Positions 43,566 through 50,266 of a stretch of 50,266 nucleotides of DNA are shown here, piece after piece. The notes beneath the pieces are model-generated. The model searched no databases. It was given only the letters and a program-made list of their open reading frames with translations, and was not told where the DNA came from. The position numbers were made by a program, and so were the translations under genes. Location of the stretch: positions 1 through 50,266 of the forward strand of contig REEC01000255.1 in NCBI GenBank assembly GCA_007695285.1. Direction: 5' to 3'. Source of the stretch: Spirochaetaceae bacterium (GTDB lineage: Bacteria > Spirochaetota > Spirochaetia > DSM-27196 > PXBQ01). Within the stretch, counting starts at the first letter, position 1. Each line of letters opens with the position of its first letter.

Positions 43566-43976
43566 CTACTCGTCGAGCGCGGCGTCGATCACCGACCAGA
43601 CGATGCCGTCCGCGGTTCCGACGTACTCGATCAACATCGAGCCTGCAACGTGCCCGTCCTCGAACACCGCGTACACCCATCGGTCGTTCAGCACTGTGAT
43701 GTTCCCGGGGTCGTAGAACCCCATCGTGCCGCCGAGTACCGGATCGAACGGGATGATCTCCGGGTTTGCGAGTAACCCGGCGACAACTTCGTTCTCCGCC
43801 ACCGGGACCGATTCCCGACGCGCCGATTCGATCATCTCGCGTTTTTCGGACGGCGGGCGCGGATCTTCGACTGTGCGTGTTGGTGTATCGATTCGGATGA
43901 GGCCGAACAACACGATCGCGAGTATGATCGCGAGAAGCACGTTGATCACGACTAACAAAAAACCGGTTGTGCGCAT
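43566..43976 (-). CDS. Single-pass membrane protein, unassigned
   Basis: A 136-residue protein. One transmembrane segment (about 5-28, LLVVINVLLAIILAIVLFGL) anchors a charged linker and a small globular domain ending WSVIDAALDE. I do not recognise the family. The ATG at 43976 has GGAAAG about 9 bases upstream and places the hydrophobic segment at the N-terminus; a longer in-frame reading adds 39 residues without features. It is convergent with the TPR gene and its start is 104 bases from the divergent beta-propeller gene. Confidence 0.65.
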   Translation of the reverse strand: MRTTGFLLVVINVLLAIILAIVLFGLIRIDTPTRTVEDPRPPSEKREMIESARRESVPVAENEVVAGLLANPEIIPFDPVLGGTMGFYDPGNITVLNDRWVYAVFEDGHVAGSMLIEYVGTADGIVWSVIDAALDE

Positions 43977-44080
43977 AATGTACTTTCCACCGAAGAGGGC
44001 TCCATCGTCAACTCGATACTCGCTCGACTCGGTTGGGCCTGGTGCTGTACGGACTCCGCAGCTTCCGCGCATAATACCGT

Positions 44081-45274
44081 ATGGACCCAACAACCTTGTG
44101 CCCGGAAGTAGTTCGGGTTTCGCCGTACGCGGAGCATTTTTTCTTTGGATACTACGACCTGCAGCCGTGGGACTCGACCGGTCGGCGACACCTCGCGCAC
44201 CGCGTCGAGTTCATCGACAGGATTCCGCGCGCCGACGACGCGGCGACCGTCGGGTACTTCGAGTGGGATGAGCCGGTCGTCTCGGGGATTCGTGGCGCGG
44301 TGCCGCGTGCGGTCTTTCGGGCGGTTGGGCGGACACACGCGTGGAATTTTCAGCAGGGTTCGATGCTGCAGTGGAACCCGGCGCGGCCCGACCGAGAGGT
44401 GATATTCAACGTGCGCGACGGCAACCGTGCGCGTGCGGTGATCGTCGACGTCGAGACCGGGGCCGAGCGCAAGCTGCTTCGCCCCGTCGCGTCGGTCAAC
44501 CCCGACGGCAAGACCGCTCTCAGCGTGAGTTTCGCGCGGATGTTCTCGTTCCGCCCGGGGTACGGCTACGCATCGATACCCGATCCGTTCGCGGAGAAGA
44601 CCGTACCCGAGGACGACGGCGTGTTTTCGGTCGACCTCGAGACCGGCGCGGCGCGTCTTCTGATCTCGACGCGCGCTCTCTGGAACGCCGCGCGGAGCGG
44701 TGCCGAAGCCGGCGACTACAAGGCATTCGTGAATCACATCACGTGGAACACCGACGGTACGCGGTTCGTCGTTTTGTTGCGTTACACGGGGAAAAAAGGT
44801 CGGCGTACCGCGGTTCTGGTCGTCGAGGCCGACGAGAGGGCCTCGGGGAAGGTGAACGTCGTGATTCCGTTCGGGTACGCGTCGCACTACTGGTGGATCG
44901 ATGCCGATTCGCTGCTCTTTCACAGCGACGGGCCGGACGGGGTAGGGTTGTACCGGATCGATCTGCCGTCCGAAACATTCACCCTGGTCGAACCCGAGTT
45001 ATTTTCCTTCGACGGGCACTGCAGCGCGACGCGCGACGGCCGGTTCATCGTGTACGATTCGTATCCGACCGAGGCCGGATATCGGCGTCTGTTCACGTAC
45101 GATACGCGCGACCGCTCGGACCTCGCGATCGGCGCGTTTCACTCACCCGCGAAAATCACCGGCGACATACGGTGCGATCTTCATCCCCGGCTGAGCCGCG
45201 ACGCGACGATCCTCTCGTTCGACTCGGCGCACGAGGGCTTTCGTGGACTGTACCTCACGCGAGGGCCCGTGTGA
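44081..45274 (+). CDS. Beta-propeller protein of WD40/TolB-like type, unassigned
   Basis: A 397-residue soluble protein with no signal peptide. It has regular repeats of about 45-60 residues with Asp/Gly-rich turns: FNVRDGNRARAVIVDVETG, NHITWNTDGTRFVVLLRY, DLHPRLSRDATILSFDS. This fits a six- or seven-bladed propeller of the oligogalacturonide-lyase/TolB class. The N-terminus FFFGYYDLQPWDSTGRRHL is a conserved-looking block in such proteins, possibly a metal or sugar site. Function unknown. CATAAT (44070-44075) ends 5 bases before the ATG and no Shine-Dalgarno site is seen, so a leaderless start is possible, but I find no -35. Confidence 0.75.
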   Translation: MDPTTLCPEVVRVSPYAEHFFFGYYDLQPWDSTGRRHLAHRVEFIDRIPRADDAATVGYFEWDEPVVSGIRGAVPRAVFRAVGRTHAWNFQQGSMLQWNPARPDREVIFNVRDGNRARAVIVDVETGAERKLLRPVASVNPDGKTALSVSFARMFSFRPGYGYASIPDPFAEKTVPEDDGVFSVDLETGAARLLISTRALWNAARSGAEAGDYKAFVNHITWNTDGTRFVVLLRYTGKKGRRTAVLVVEADERASGKVNVVIPFGYASHYWWIDADSLLFHSDGPDGVGLYRIDLPSETFTLVEPELFSFDGHCSATRDGRFIVYDSYPTEAGYRRLFTYDTRDRSDLAIGAFHSPAKITGDIRCDLHPRLSRDATILSFDSAHEGFRGLYLTRGPV

Positions 45275-45280
45275 TACCGA

Positions 45281-45691
45281 TCAGTTATGCACGCTCAGGA
45301 TCGTCGTGAGATCGTTTCCGTCGATGAACTCGAGCACCTGATCGACGGCCGAGTCGTCGGGGCCGCCGGAAAAACGCAGGACCTTGCCACCGTCGTCGGT
45401 CGTCTCGGCCTCAATATTCTCAAAAAATTCTTCCGCGTCACCCCACGGCGACGTAAACAGGAAGTACTCCTCCGCATCGATCGCGCGGTAGTACCTTTCG
45501 GCCTCCGACTGAACCGGGAAGAAGTGTAGCGTGATCACGCTCTTCTCGTCGGTGTAGACCGGCCGCTGCAGTCCGATCACATCGCTCTCCTGGGCACACG
45601 CCGACAAAAACACGAAAATCCCTGCCAGCGCAACGATTCCGACAACGCCCGCGCCGGCTCGACCGTTGTTACGTTTGAGTTCTGCCTTCAT
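45281..45691 (-). CDS. Small lipoprotein, unassigned
   Basis: A 136-residue protein with a lipoprotein signal: basic start, hydrophobic IVALAGIFVF, then lipobox LSAC (about 29-32). The mature part is acidic, with no family I know. It should be anchored to a membrane facing the periplasm or surface. It lies downstream of the large glycosidase gene on the same strand but has its own promoter-like pair. Confidence 0.75.
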   Translation of the reverse strand: MKAELKRNNGRAGAGVVGIVALAGIFVFLSACAQESDVIGLQRPVYTDEKSVITLHFFPVQSEAERYYRAIDAEEYFLFTSPWGDAEEFFENIEAETTDDGGKVLRFSGGPDDSAVDQVLEFIDGNDLTTILSVHN

Positions 45692-45697
45692 GCGGAA

Positions 45698-45726
45698 ATT
45701 GTACCGCGAATCGCGAAGACCGTAAA
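45698..45726 (-). promoter_or_regulatory. Promoter of the lipoprotein gene, predicted leaderless
   Basis: On the minus strand TTTACG (45726-45721), a 17-bp spacer, TACAAT (45703-45698). The ATG starts at 45691, six bases after the -10 box. No Shine-Dalgarno site is possible in that gap. Confidence 0.55.
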
Positions 45727-45761
45727 TCGGGTATCGTGAGTGGTGGCGCCGATGCGTCTGC

Positions 45762-48482
45762 TCACCGACCGCGCGCGGTTATCTCGACGGCAACCGCGCG
45801 TCCGCTCGGTCGAGCCGTCGAACCAAGCGGAATCTCAAGCACGCCCGGAAGCCGCTCGTCGGTCTCGATCCGCTCTCCGTCGACCGTGACTCGGTACGGG
45901 ACGCCGGGGTTCAGGCACGCGATGATGACCGGCCGTTTTGCGGTCGACCGCACCGTCGCGGTTGCCGCGCGGTTGTCCGGGTGGAACTCGAGCGACTCGA
46001 CCCACGTGTCGAACCCGGTCGAGATGCGCCCCGGACGGTAGTACGCGGAGAACCAGTGCAGAACCGGACTCGACAGGCCGCCGAACTGGTGCCACCCGGC
46101 GCCGCGGCGCGACTCGACCATGAAGTGTTCGTAACAGTTGTACGTCTCGTCGGTTTCGCGACGCCACGTCGTGAGCGCGGTGTCGGCGATCCGGAACGCG
46201 AGGTCGGTGTGTCCGTGGTCGAGCAGCGTTTTCCAGATCAACCATTGGTGCGGCATCCAGACCGCGCCGTTCCAGTATCCGTCGTGACGGAAGTACGACG
46301 CCGACCGGTCGACCGTGCTGATGCCGATCTCGCTCCACAACCGGTCGGGGTCGCTGAGGTACCGGATGAACGTCGCCTCCTGCGCCTCGGTCGCGACGCC
46401 TGCGACGAGTGGATAGATGCCGTCGAGGCCCATGTTGAGGTTCTCACCACTCGAGTTGCGGAGAATCCCTTCCGGATGTCCGGCTGCGTCGTGCACGACG
46501 TACCCGAAGTAACCCGAGTTCTCGTCCCACGCGTACATTTGCAGCGCGTCGGTGAGCTCGTGCACGTCGTCACCGAAAGTCTCAACGTCCTCGGGCCGGC
46601 CGAGTAGTCGTGCGGCCGACGCGAGTATTTTCGCGGTCCGAATCGCCATCGCCGAGTTCGCGACCGGCGTCACCGACGGCTCGAGTCCGTTCCTGTGCAC
46701 GTGTACCTGCGGCGGATAGTCGTCCCAGCCGCCGGAGTTGTAGAAGTAGTCCCAGGTTCTGATCAGGCCCGACGAAAGCGTCCGTGTCGTCGAGCTTCCG
46801 ACGCGGCCGCACAGGAAGTCATGGTACCTCCTGAGGCGCGGATACCAGTGTTCGAGCATCCGCAGGTCGCGCGTCGCATTCCAGTACTCCTGCATCGCGA
46901 TGATCTGGACCGGGACGGGGCTCCCGTGATGCACAAAAACCGCGTGTTTGTCGTCGGGATCGGTCAGGTACGCCGAGATACAGTCGGCGGCGCGTTGGGA
47001 ATCGAGAGGCAACAGCCCGATCGCGATGAACCCGGAGTCCCACGTGTAGAGCGAGTCCCACCATCGCCCCGGCGTGTTGTGCCGCACAAACCGCCCGCGC
47101 GCGTACACCGGGTACACGACGTTCATCAGCATCGTCGCGGCCATGAGCTCCTGGCTGAAGCGGAACTCCCTTCCGGCGACCGTCGGTGCGAACGTGACCG
47201 CCGTGGCGCGGCGCGTCTCGTGCACCGCGGTGAGGCGATCGAGATCCTCCGTCGCGCCGGCAAGACGCGCCGTGACTTCCTGCTCATCGCCGCTCACGAC
47301 GAGCCCGACCACGCGCCGCGAAGAGCCCGGCGGAACGTGGATCGGACGGAGAAAGACGTCGGTGAAGTGACCGTCGCCGGGTCCGACGAGCACCGAGCGG
47401 ACGTGGTCGTGGACTCGATGTCGCATGAAAATATCGAGATCCGAGCAGAGGAACTCTCTCACGTGAAACGGGGTGAACCACCACACGAGGCCGTACGTGG
47501 TATCGATGCCCGGGTACCGGAGGATTACCGAGTTCTCGGCCGGGCCCGTGGAAAGCTCCGGGCGTGGGTTCCAGTTGGTAGTCGGGAAAACAGCCGCAAG
47601 GTCCGACTGCGCGATCGTCGCGATCGTCGCGGCGTCCGCGATCAGGAAGCCGTCGATCTCAACGCGCGCGTCGGCGCGGCTTCGGATCGACAGCCGATGC
47701 GAGGCGGCCGCGAGCCGGCCGATCGGCACGATGATCACGCCGATCTCTTCTCTCGATGGAAGTTCGATCTCGTGTTCTCCGCCGAGACAGAGTTCGAGTT
47801 TGGCCGTCGATCGACCGTTCGTTCGATACCGGATCATCGTCGCGCAGTCCTCGATCGTGCGGTTTACCGCGATCTCATACTCGACGCGGTCGCCCGCCTC
47901 GCCGAAATCACCGAGCGCGCTGCCTCCGACAAATCTGCTCGCGCGGATCTCGCCGCGAAGGAGCGCGTCCGGGACTAATGTGTCGGTCGGGCGGCCGCGC
48001 GCGTACGTCAAGTCGGTGTACGAGAGCGCGTCGACCCAGATCGCCCCATCGGGCGGAACGGCCCGCGCCGGAGCGAGGATCTCCTGGGAGTTCGGCCCCG
48101 TCGTCGGGAATGCGAGGGAGGAGACGAGGTTCAACGTGAGGTTCTGATCGACGTGAGTCCGGTTCACGCAATTGCACGAAAAGACCGTCGAGCTGTCGTC
48201 GTCGAGCGCGAACGATACATCGACGTACAGGTCATCTTTCCAGACGAGTTCGTGCCGGTGCTCGCTGAACGTGAGGTCGGCAGAGGCCGCCCACGGGTGG
48301 TGTCCACACTCCCATCTCACCGAAGGCACCGCGACCGATCGCCGGTACAGACCGGGAATCACGCTGAAGTCGAATCGAACGCCACGATCGGGGTCGGCGA
48401 GGTGCGAGGTTCCGATATACTTCTTCGAGTAGGGCCCCCACGCGGGAAGCGTGAGATCGTGGTCGGCGCGGAATTCAGCCAT
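45762..48482 (-). CDS. GH63/MGH1-like glycosidase with inserted carbohydrate-binding-like domain
   Basis: A 906-residue cytosolic protein. The (alpha/alpha)6-barrel (about 440-840) holds WWDSLYTWDSGFIAIGLLPL with the likely catalytic acid D482, and NCYEHF with the likely base Glu, as in GH63/GH37-type trehalases and mannosylglycerate hydrolases. The N-terminal third is beta-rich; residues about 145-290 look like an inserted CBM6/35-type jelly roll (MIRYRTNGRSTAKLEL, VEIDGFLIAD). No signal peptide, so the substrate must be imported. AAGGAGG precedes the ATG. It is the third gene of an operon with the DUF1576 permease. Substrate unknown. Confidence 0.83.
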   Translation of the reverse strand: MAEFRADHDLTLPAWGPYSKKYIGTSHLADPDRGVRFDFSVIPGLYRRSVAVPSVRWECGHHPWAASADLTFSEHRHELVWKDDLYVDVSFALDDDSSTVFSCNCVNRTHVDQNLTLNLVSSLAFPTTGPNSQEILAPARAVPPDGAIWVDALSYTDLTYARGRPTDTLVPDALLRGEIRASRFVGGSALGDFGEAGDRVEYEIAVNRTIEDCATMIRYRTNGRSTAKLELCLGGEHEIELPSREEIGVIIVPIGRLAAASHRLSIRSRADARVEIDGFLIADAATIATIAQSDLAAVFPTTNWNPRPELSTGPAENSVILRYPGIDTTYGLVWWFTPFHVREFLCSDLDIFMRHRVHDHVRSVLVGPGDGHFTDVFLRPIHVPPGSSRRVVGLVVSGDEQEVTARLAGATEDLDRLTAVHETRRATAVTFAPTVAGREFRFSQELMAATMLMNVVYPVYARGRFVRHNTPGRWWDSLYTWDSGFIAIGLLPLDSQRAADCISAYLTDPDDKHAVFVHHGSPVPVQIIAMQEYWNATRDLRMLEHWYPRLRRYHDFLCGRVGSSTTRTLSSGLIRTWDYFYNSGGWDDYPPQVHVHRNGLEPSVTPVANSAMAIRTAKILASAARLLGRPEDVETFGDDVHELTDALQMYAWDENSGYFGYVVHDAAGHPEGILRNSSGENLNMGLDGIYPLVAGVATEAQEATFIRYLSDPDRLWSEIGISTVDRSASYFRHDGYWNGAVWMPHQWLIWKTLLDHGHTDLAFRIADTALTTWRRETDETYNCYEHFMVESRRGAGWHQFGGLSSPVLHWFSAYYRPGRISTGFDTWVESLEFHPDNRAATATVRSTAKRPVIIACLNPGVPYRVTVDGERIETDERLPGVLEIPLGSTARPSGRAVAVEITARGR

Positions 48483-48547
48483 CGGTAGCCTCCTTCATCG
48501 TCAAGGCGATTACGGGAAACGCGTCCGCGGACTCAACATCGGGCGAG

Positions 48548-48889
48548 TTACACCTTGCGGACCAGGACAAGCGAGATCGACTCACCTTCACGGTCGAGCT
48601 CGATCGAGTCGCACATCATTCCGACGAGCGAGATCTCGCTGTTGTCCTCGACCTCTCCCGCGAGCTGCCAGTAGTAGTCTTCGAGTTCGGGTTGGCGCCT
48701 GACAACCAGTCGCTCCGAGAGAAGCTCGAACTCCTCGTCGGTCATTTCGACGTCCGCGAACCGGAACCGTATCGTGTAACGCCCCGGCTCGGGCTCGACG
48801 ACGATCTCCGCGCGCGTACCGTAGTGATACAGAAAGTACGTGAGAATCTCGTCGACGATTTTCGAGATCTTCTTCGGTTCGTGTTTCAT
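48548..48889 (-). CDS. Small soluble protein, unassigned
   Basis: A 113-residue acidic protein of alternating strand and helix (KISKIVDEILTYFLYHYG, then ETEFELLSERL-type helix, ending SISLVLVRKV). No known family. Its ATG overlaps the DUF1576 stop (ATGA at 48886-48889) and the glycosidase starts 65 bases further on, so it is part of that operon. A regulatory or assembly role for the permease is a guess. Confidence 0.75.
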   Translation of the reverse strand: MKHEPKKISKIVDEILTYFLYHYGTRAEIVVEPEPGRYTIRFRFADVEMTDEEFELLSERLVVRRQPELEDYYWQLAGEVEDNSEISLVGMMCDSIELDREGESISLVLVRKV

Positions 48890-50145
48890 GCCTTCTTCTC
48901 GCTCTCGCTCTTCTTGAACGCATCGATAATCGGCGCCAGAAACGACGCGACGAAACCACCCGCAAAGCCGTTATTATACAGGTTAATGCCGCCGTGCAGC
49001 ATCCCGACGTTCATCACGATCGAGAGATGGAAGAAGCCCGCGAAAACCCCGGCGACCGGACCGTACTGGCCGGCGATCGGCGCGAGCGTCGTGCCGAACA
49101 GACCCGCGATCACGACAACCGTCGTTGAAGCATCCCAGATTTTTAGGAACGACGCAAGCACGACGCCGATCAAGACCGGAATGCAGTTGACCGGGTGTTT
49201 GCCGAAAGCCGCAAAACCGACGACCGTCAAAAGTCCTCCGATCACCGGGCCGTTGAAGTATCCGCCGAGAAGGAACACGAACGCCGATCCGAGCAGCCCC
49301 ATCACCCCCATGTTGATGATCGTCGCGCCGTACCCGCCGATATGCACAAAATCGCTCACGAGACGCCCGGTCGACGCGAGAATCCGCTTTGCCCCGTCGG
49401 CGAGCGAGTGTTCACTCGATCGTGCGACGATCAACCCGACGACGATCAGCGCAGTGAAGATCCCGAGAAAGAGAAGTTCGAAGAACAACCCCGCACGTTC
49501 GACGAGCAGAATCTCGGGCGCGATCGCAAAGTCGAAGCTGCGGAAGATCGCGACGAAAAACGAGCCGACGATTCCACCCGTGAACCCGATATTGTAGATG
49601 TTGTACCCGTCGTGGAACCGCAGCATGTGCGACGCGAGCGGAGGCAGCACAAACCCGACCACGACGCCGAATCCGAGTCCGAGCAGAATTCCTCCGGGCT
49701 GTGGCAATCCCGAGACAAACGAGAAGTAACTCACGAGCGGCGCGAGCGTCGTGCCGAACAATGCGACGAGAAGGCTGTTCCGGAACGGCGTCTTCTGGAT
49801 TCGGCTGTACAAAAAGACGCCCGCGAAAACTGGCCAGATGTTGTACACGTTCTTACCGAAAAACGCGAACCCGATCACCGTGTACACCGCGGCGATGAAC
49901 GGGCCGTTCACCTGGACTCCGTTGAGTTTGACCAATCCCACCGAGACCAGACCGCACACTCCCGCGTTGACCAGCGTCGCGCCGACGCCGCCGATCGCGA
50001 GGTAGTCGGTGAGAAGCAGGCTACGCGCGGTTATGATCCGGATCACTCCCGCGCCGGTTGCGCCGATCGGTTCGATCAACAACCCGATCACGAGCAGCAG
50101 TGCGGGGAACGCGGCCAAAAAGAGGTACGCCTTTTTTGAAGTCAT
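48886..50145 (-). CDS. DUF1576 integral membrane protein with internal duplication
   Basis: A 419-residue polytopic protein of the DUF1576 family with roughly 12 hydrophobic segments. It is an internal repeat: IGGVGATLVNAGVCGL, NGPFIAAVYTVIGFAFFGK and LFGTTLAPL in the first half match IGGYGATIINMGVMGL, NGPVIGGLLTVVGFAAFGK and LFGTTLAPI in the second, and YNIYNIGFTGGIVGSF matches INLYNNGFAGGFVASF. Such pseudo-symmetry is typical of transporters and channels. The function is unknown; its operon partner is a glycosidase. ATG at 50145; the longer reading from 50196 would run into the -10 box. Confidence 0.85.
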   Translation of the reverse strand: MTSKKAYLFLAAFPALLLVIGLLIEPIGATGAGVIRIITARSLLLTDYLAIGGVGATLVNAGVCGLVSVGLVKLNGVQVNGPFIAAVYTVIGFAFFGKNVYNIWPVFAGVFLYSRIQKTPFRNSLLVALFGTTLAPLVSYFSFVSGLPQPGGILLGLGFGVVVGFVLPPLASHMLRFHDGYNIYNIGFTGGIVGSFFVAIFRSFDFAIAPEILLVERAGLFFELLFLGIFTALIVVGLIVARSSEHSLADGAKRILASTGRLVSDFVHIGGYGATIINMGVMGLLGSAFVFLLGGYFNGPVIGGLLTVVGFAAFGKHPVNCIPVLIGVVLASFLKIWDASTTVVVIAGLFGTTLAPIAGQYGPVAGVFAGFFHLSIVMNVGMLHGGINLYNNGFAGGFVASFLAPIIDAFKKSESEKKA

Positions 50146-50187
50146 AAAGTGTTTACTCGGGTGTTGCTGTATTGAGAAATCGGAGCG

Positions 50188-50216
50188 AGTGTACACGAAT
50201 CTGCGAAGCGCGGCAA
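50188..50216 (-). promoter_or_regulatory. Promoter of the DUF1576-glycosidase operon
   Basis: On the minus strand TTGCCG (50216-50211), a 17-bp spacer, TACACT (50193-50188). Predicted start near 50181 gives a leader of about 36 bases to the ATG at 50145. From 50217 to the window end no gene is visible. Confidence 0.55.
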
Positions 50217-50266
50217 TAATCCGGAACTGTTACGAACCTTGTAAAAAAAAGAGGTCAATTTCCGAG

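Noticed and set aside
50237-50266. Poly-A run near the right edge as a terminator (T-run on the minus strand).
   Set aside because: No stem can be formed with the bases left in the window; the element, if any, is cut by the edge.
1-50266. tRNA, rRNA, riboswitch, CRISPR array, IS element, integrase or prophage.
   Set aside because: No gap exceeds about 210 bases, none folds as a tRNA by eye, and no transposase, integrase or repeat-spacer pattern was seen. A covariance-model search would settle small RNAs.

Overview
The window is a GC-rich, gene-dense stretch of bacterial chromosome with no rRNA, tRNA, transposase, phage gene or CRISPR array that I can see. It most likely comes from a free-living, anaerobic or facultative spirochaete. 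The main reason is a six-gene mevalonate operon (mvaS-fni-mvaA-mvaD-phosphomevalonate kinase-mevalonate kinase) in the order I recall from Borrelia. Supporting signs are a DUF1576 membrane protein, a GlpA-like/FAD oxidoreductase/DUF1667 glycerol-3-phosphate system, and a non-photosynthetic ferredoxin-thioredoxin-reductase-like protein. The assignment rests on gene content, not on a marker gene.

Layout. 1-4.4 kb: two hairpins, hslO (Hsp33), an MFS exporter, hemW and a 5-formyltetrahydrofolate cyclo-ligase. 4.4-11.4 kb: a coiled-coil hypothetical, a large class III cyclase/AAA/TPR protein, a cyclic-nucleotide-binding protein, a patatin-like phospholipase, then purK-purE. 11.4-15.3 kb: an AI-2E-family permease (minus strand), then a (p)ppGpp-synthetase/TPR fusion, a threonine-aldolase-type enzyme and an Hpt protein, linked by ATGA overlaps. 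15.3-16.9 kb (minus strand): an HExxH metallopeptidase-like protein, a glutaredoxin and an FTR catalytic protein. 17-22.3 kb: a GH3 glycosidase, a 4-TM protein with a degenerate GGDEF domain (minus strand), a short-chain dehydrogenase and class II fba. 22.3-29 kb (minus strand): the mevalonate operon. 29.1-33.9 kb: mnmA, a response regulator/histidine kinase pair and an HtrA protease, closed by a strong terminator. 34-41.2 kb: dusA, a small membrane protein, the glycerol-3-phosphate oxidation genes, glpK, and a cytidylate-kinase-like protein (minus strand). 41.4-50.3 kb: a UbiA/MenA-type prenyltransferase, a TPR protein, a beta-propeller protein, small envelope proteins, and a minus-strand operon of DUF1576 permease, small protein and a 906-residue glycosidase.

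How the parts fit. The mevalonate operon makes isopentenyl diphosphate, which can feed the UbiA/MenA-type prenyltransferase. GlpK makes glycerol-3-phosphate for the GlpA-like complex; in E. coli the corresponding enzyme passes electrons to menaquinone. The cyclase, cyclic-nucleotide-binding protein and patatin are adjacent and could be one signalling chain. The alarmone synthetase, Hpt protein, two-component pair and degenerate GGDEF protein add more sensory capacity.

The most unusual pattern is in the DNA. At least six genes (hslO, the MFS gene, the glutaredoxin gene, mnmA, dusA and a lipoprotein gene) have a sigma70-like -35/-10 pair with a 17-bp spacer whose -10 box ends only 6-9 bases before the start codon, and no usable Shine-Dalgarno site. 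This predicts leaderless mRNAs. Other genes nearby keep clear AGGAG-type sites.
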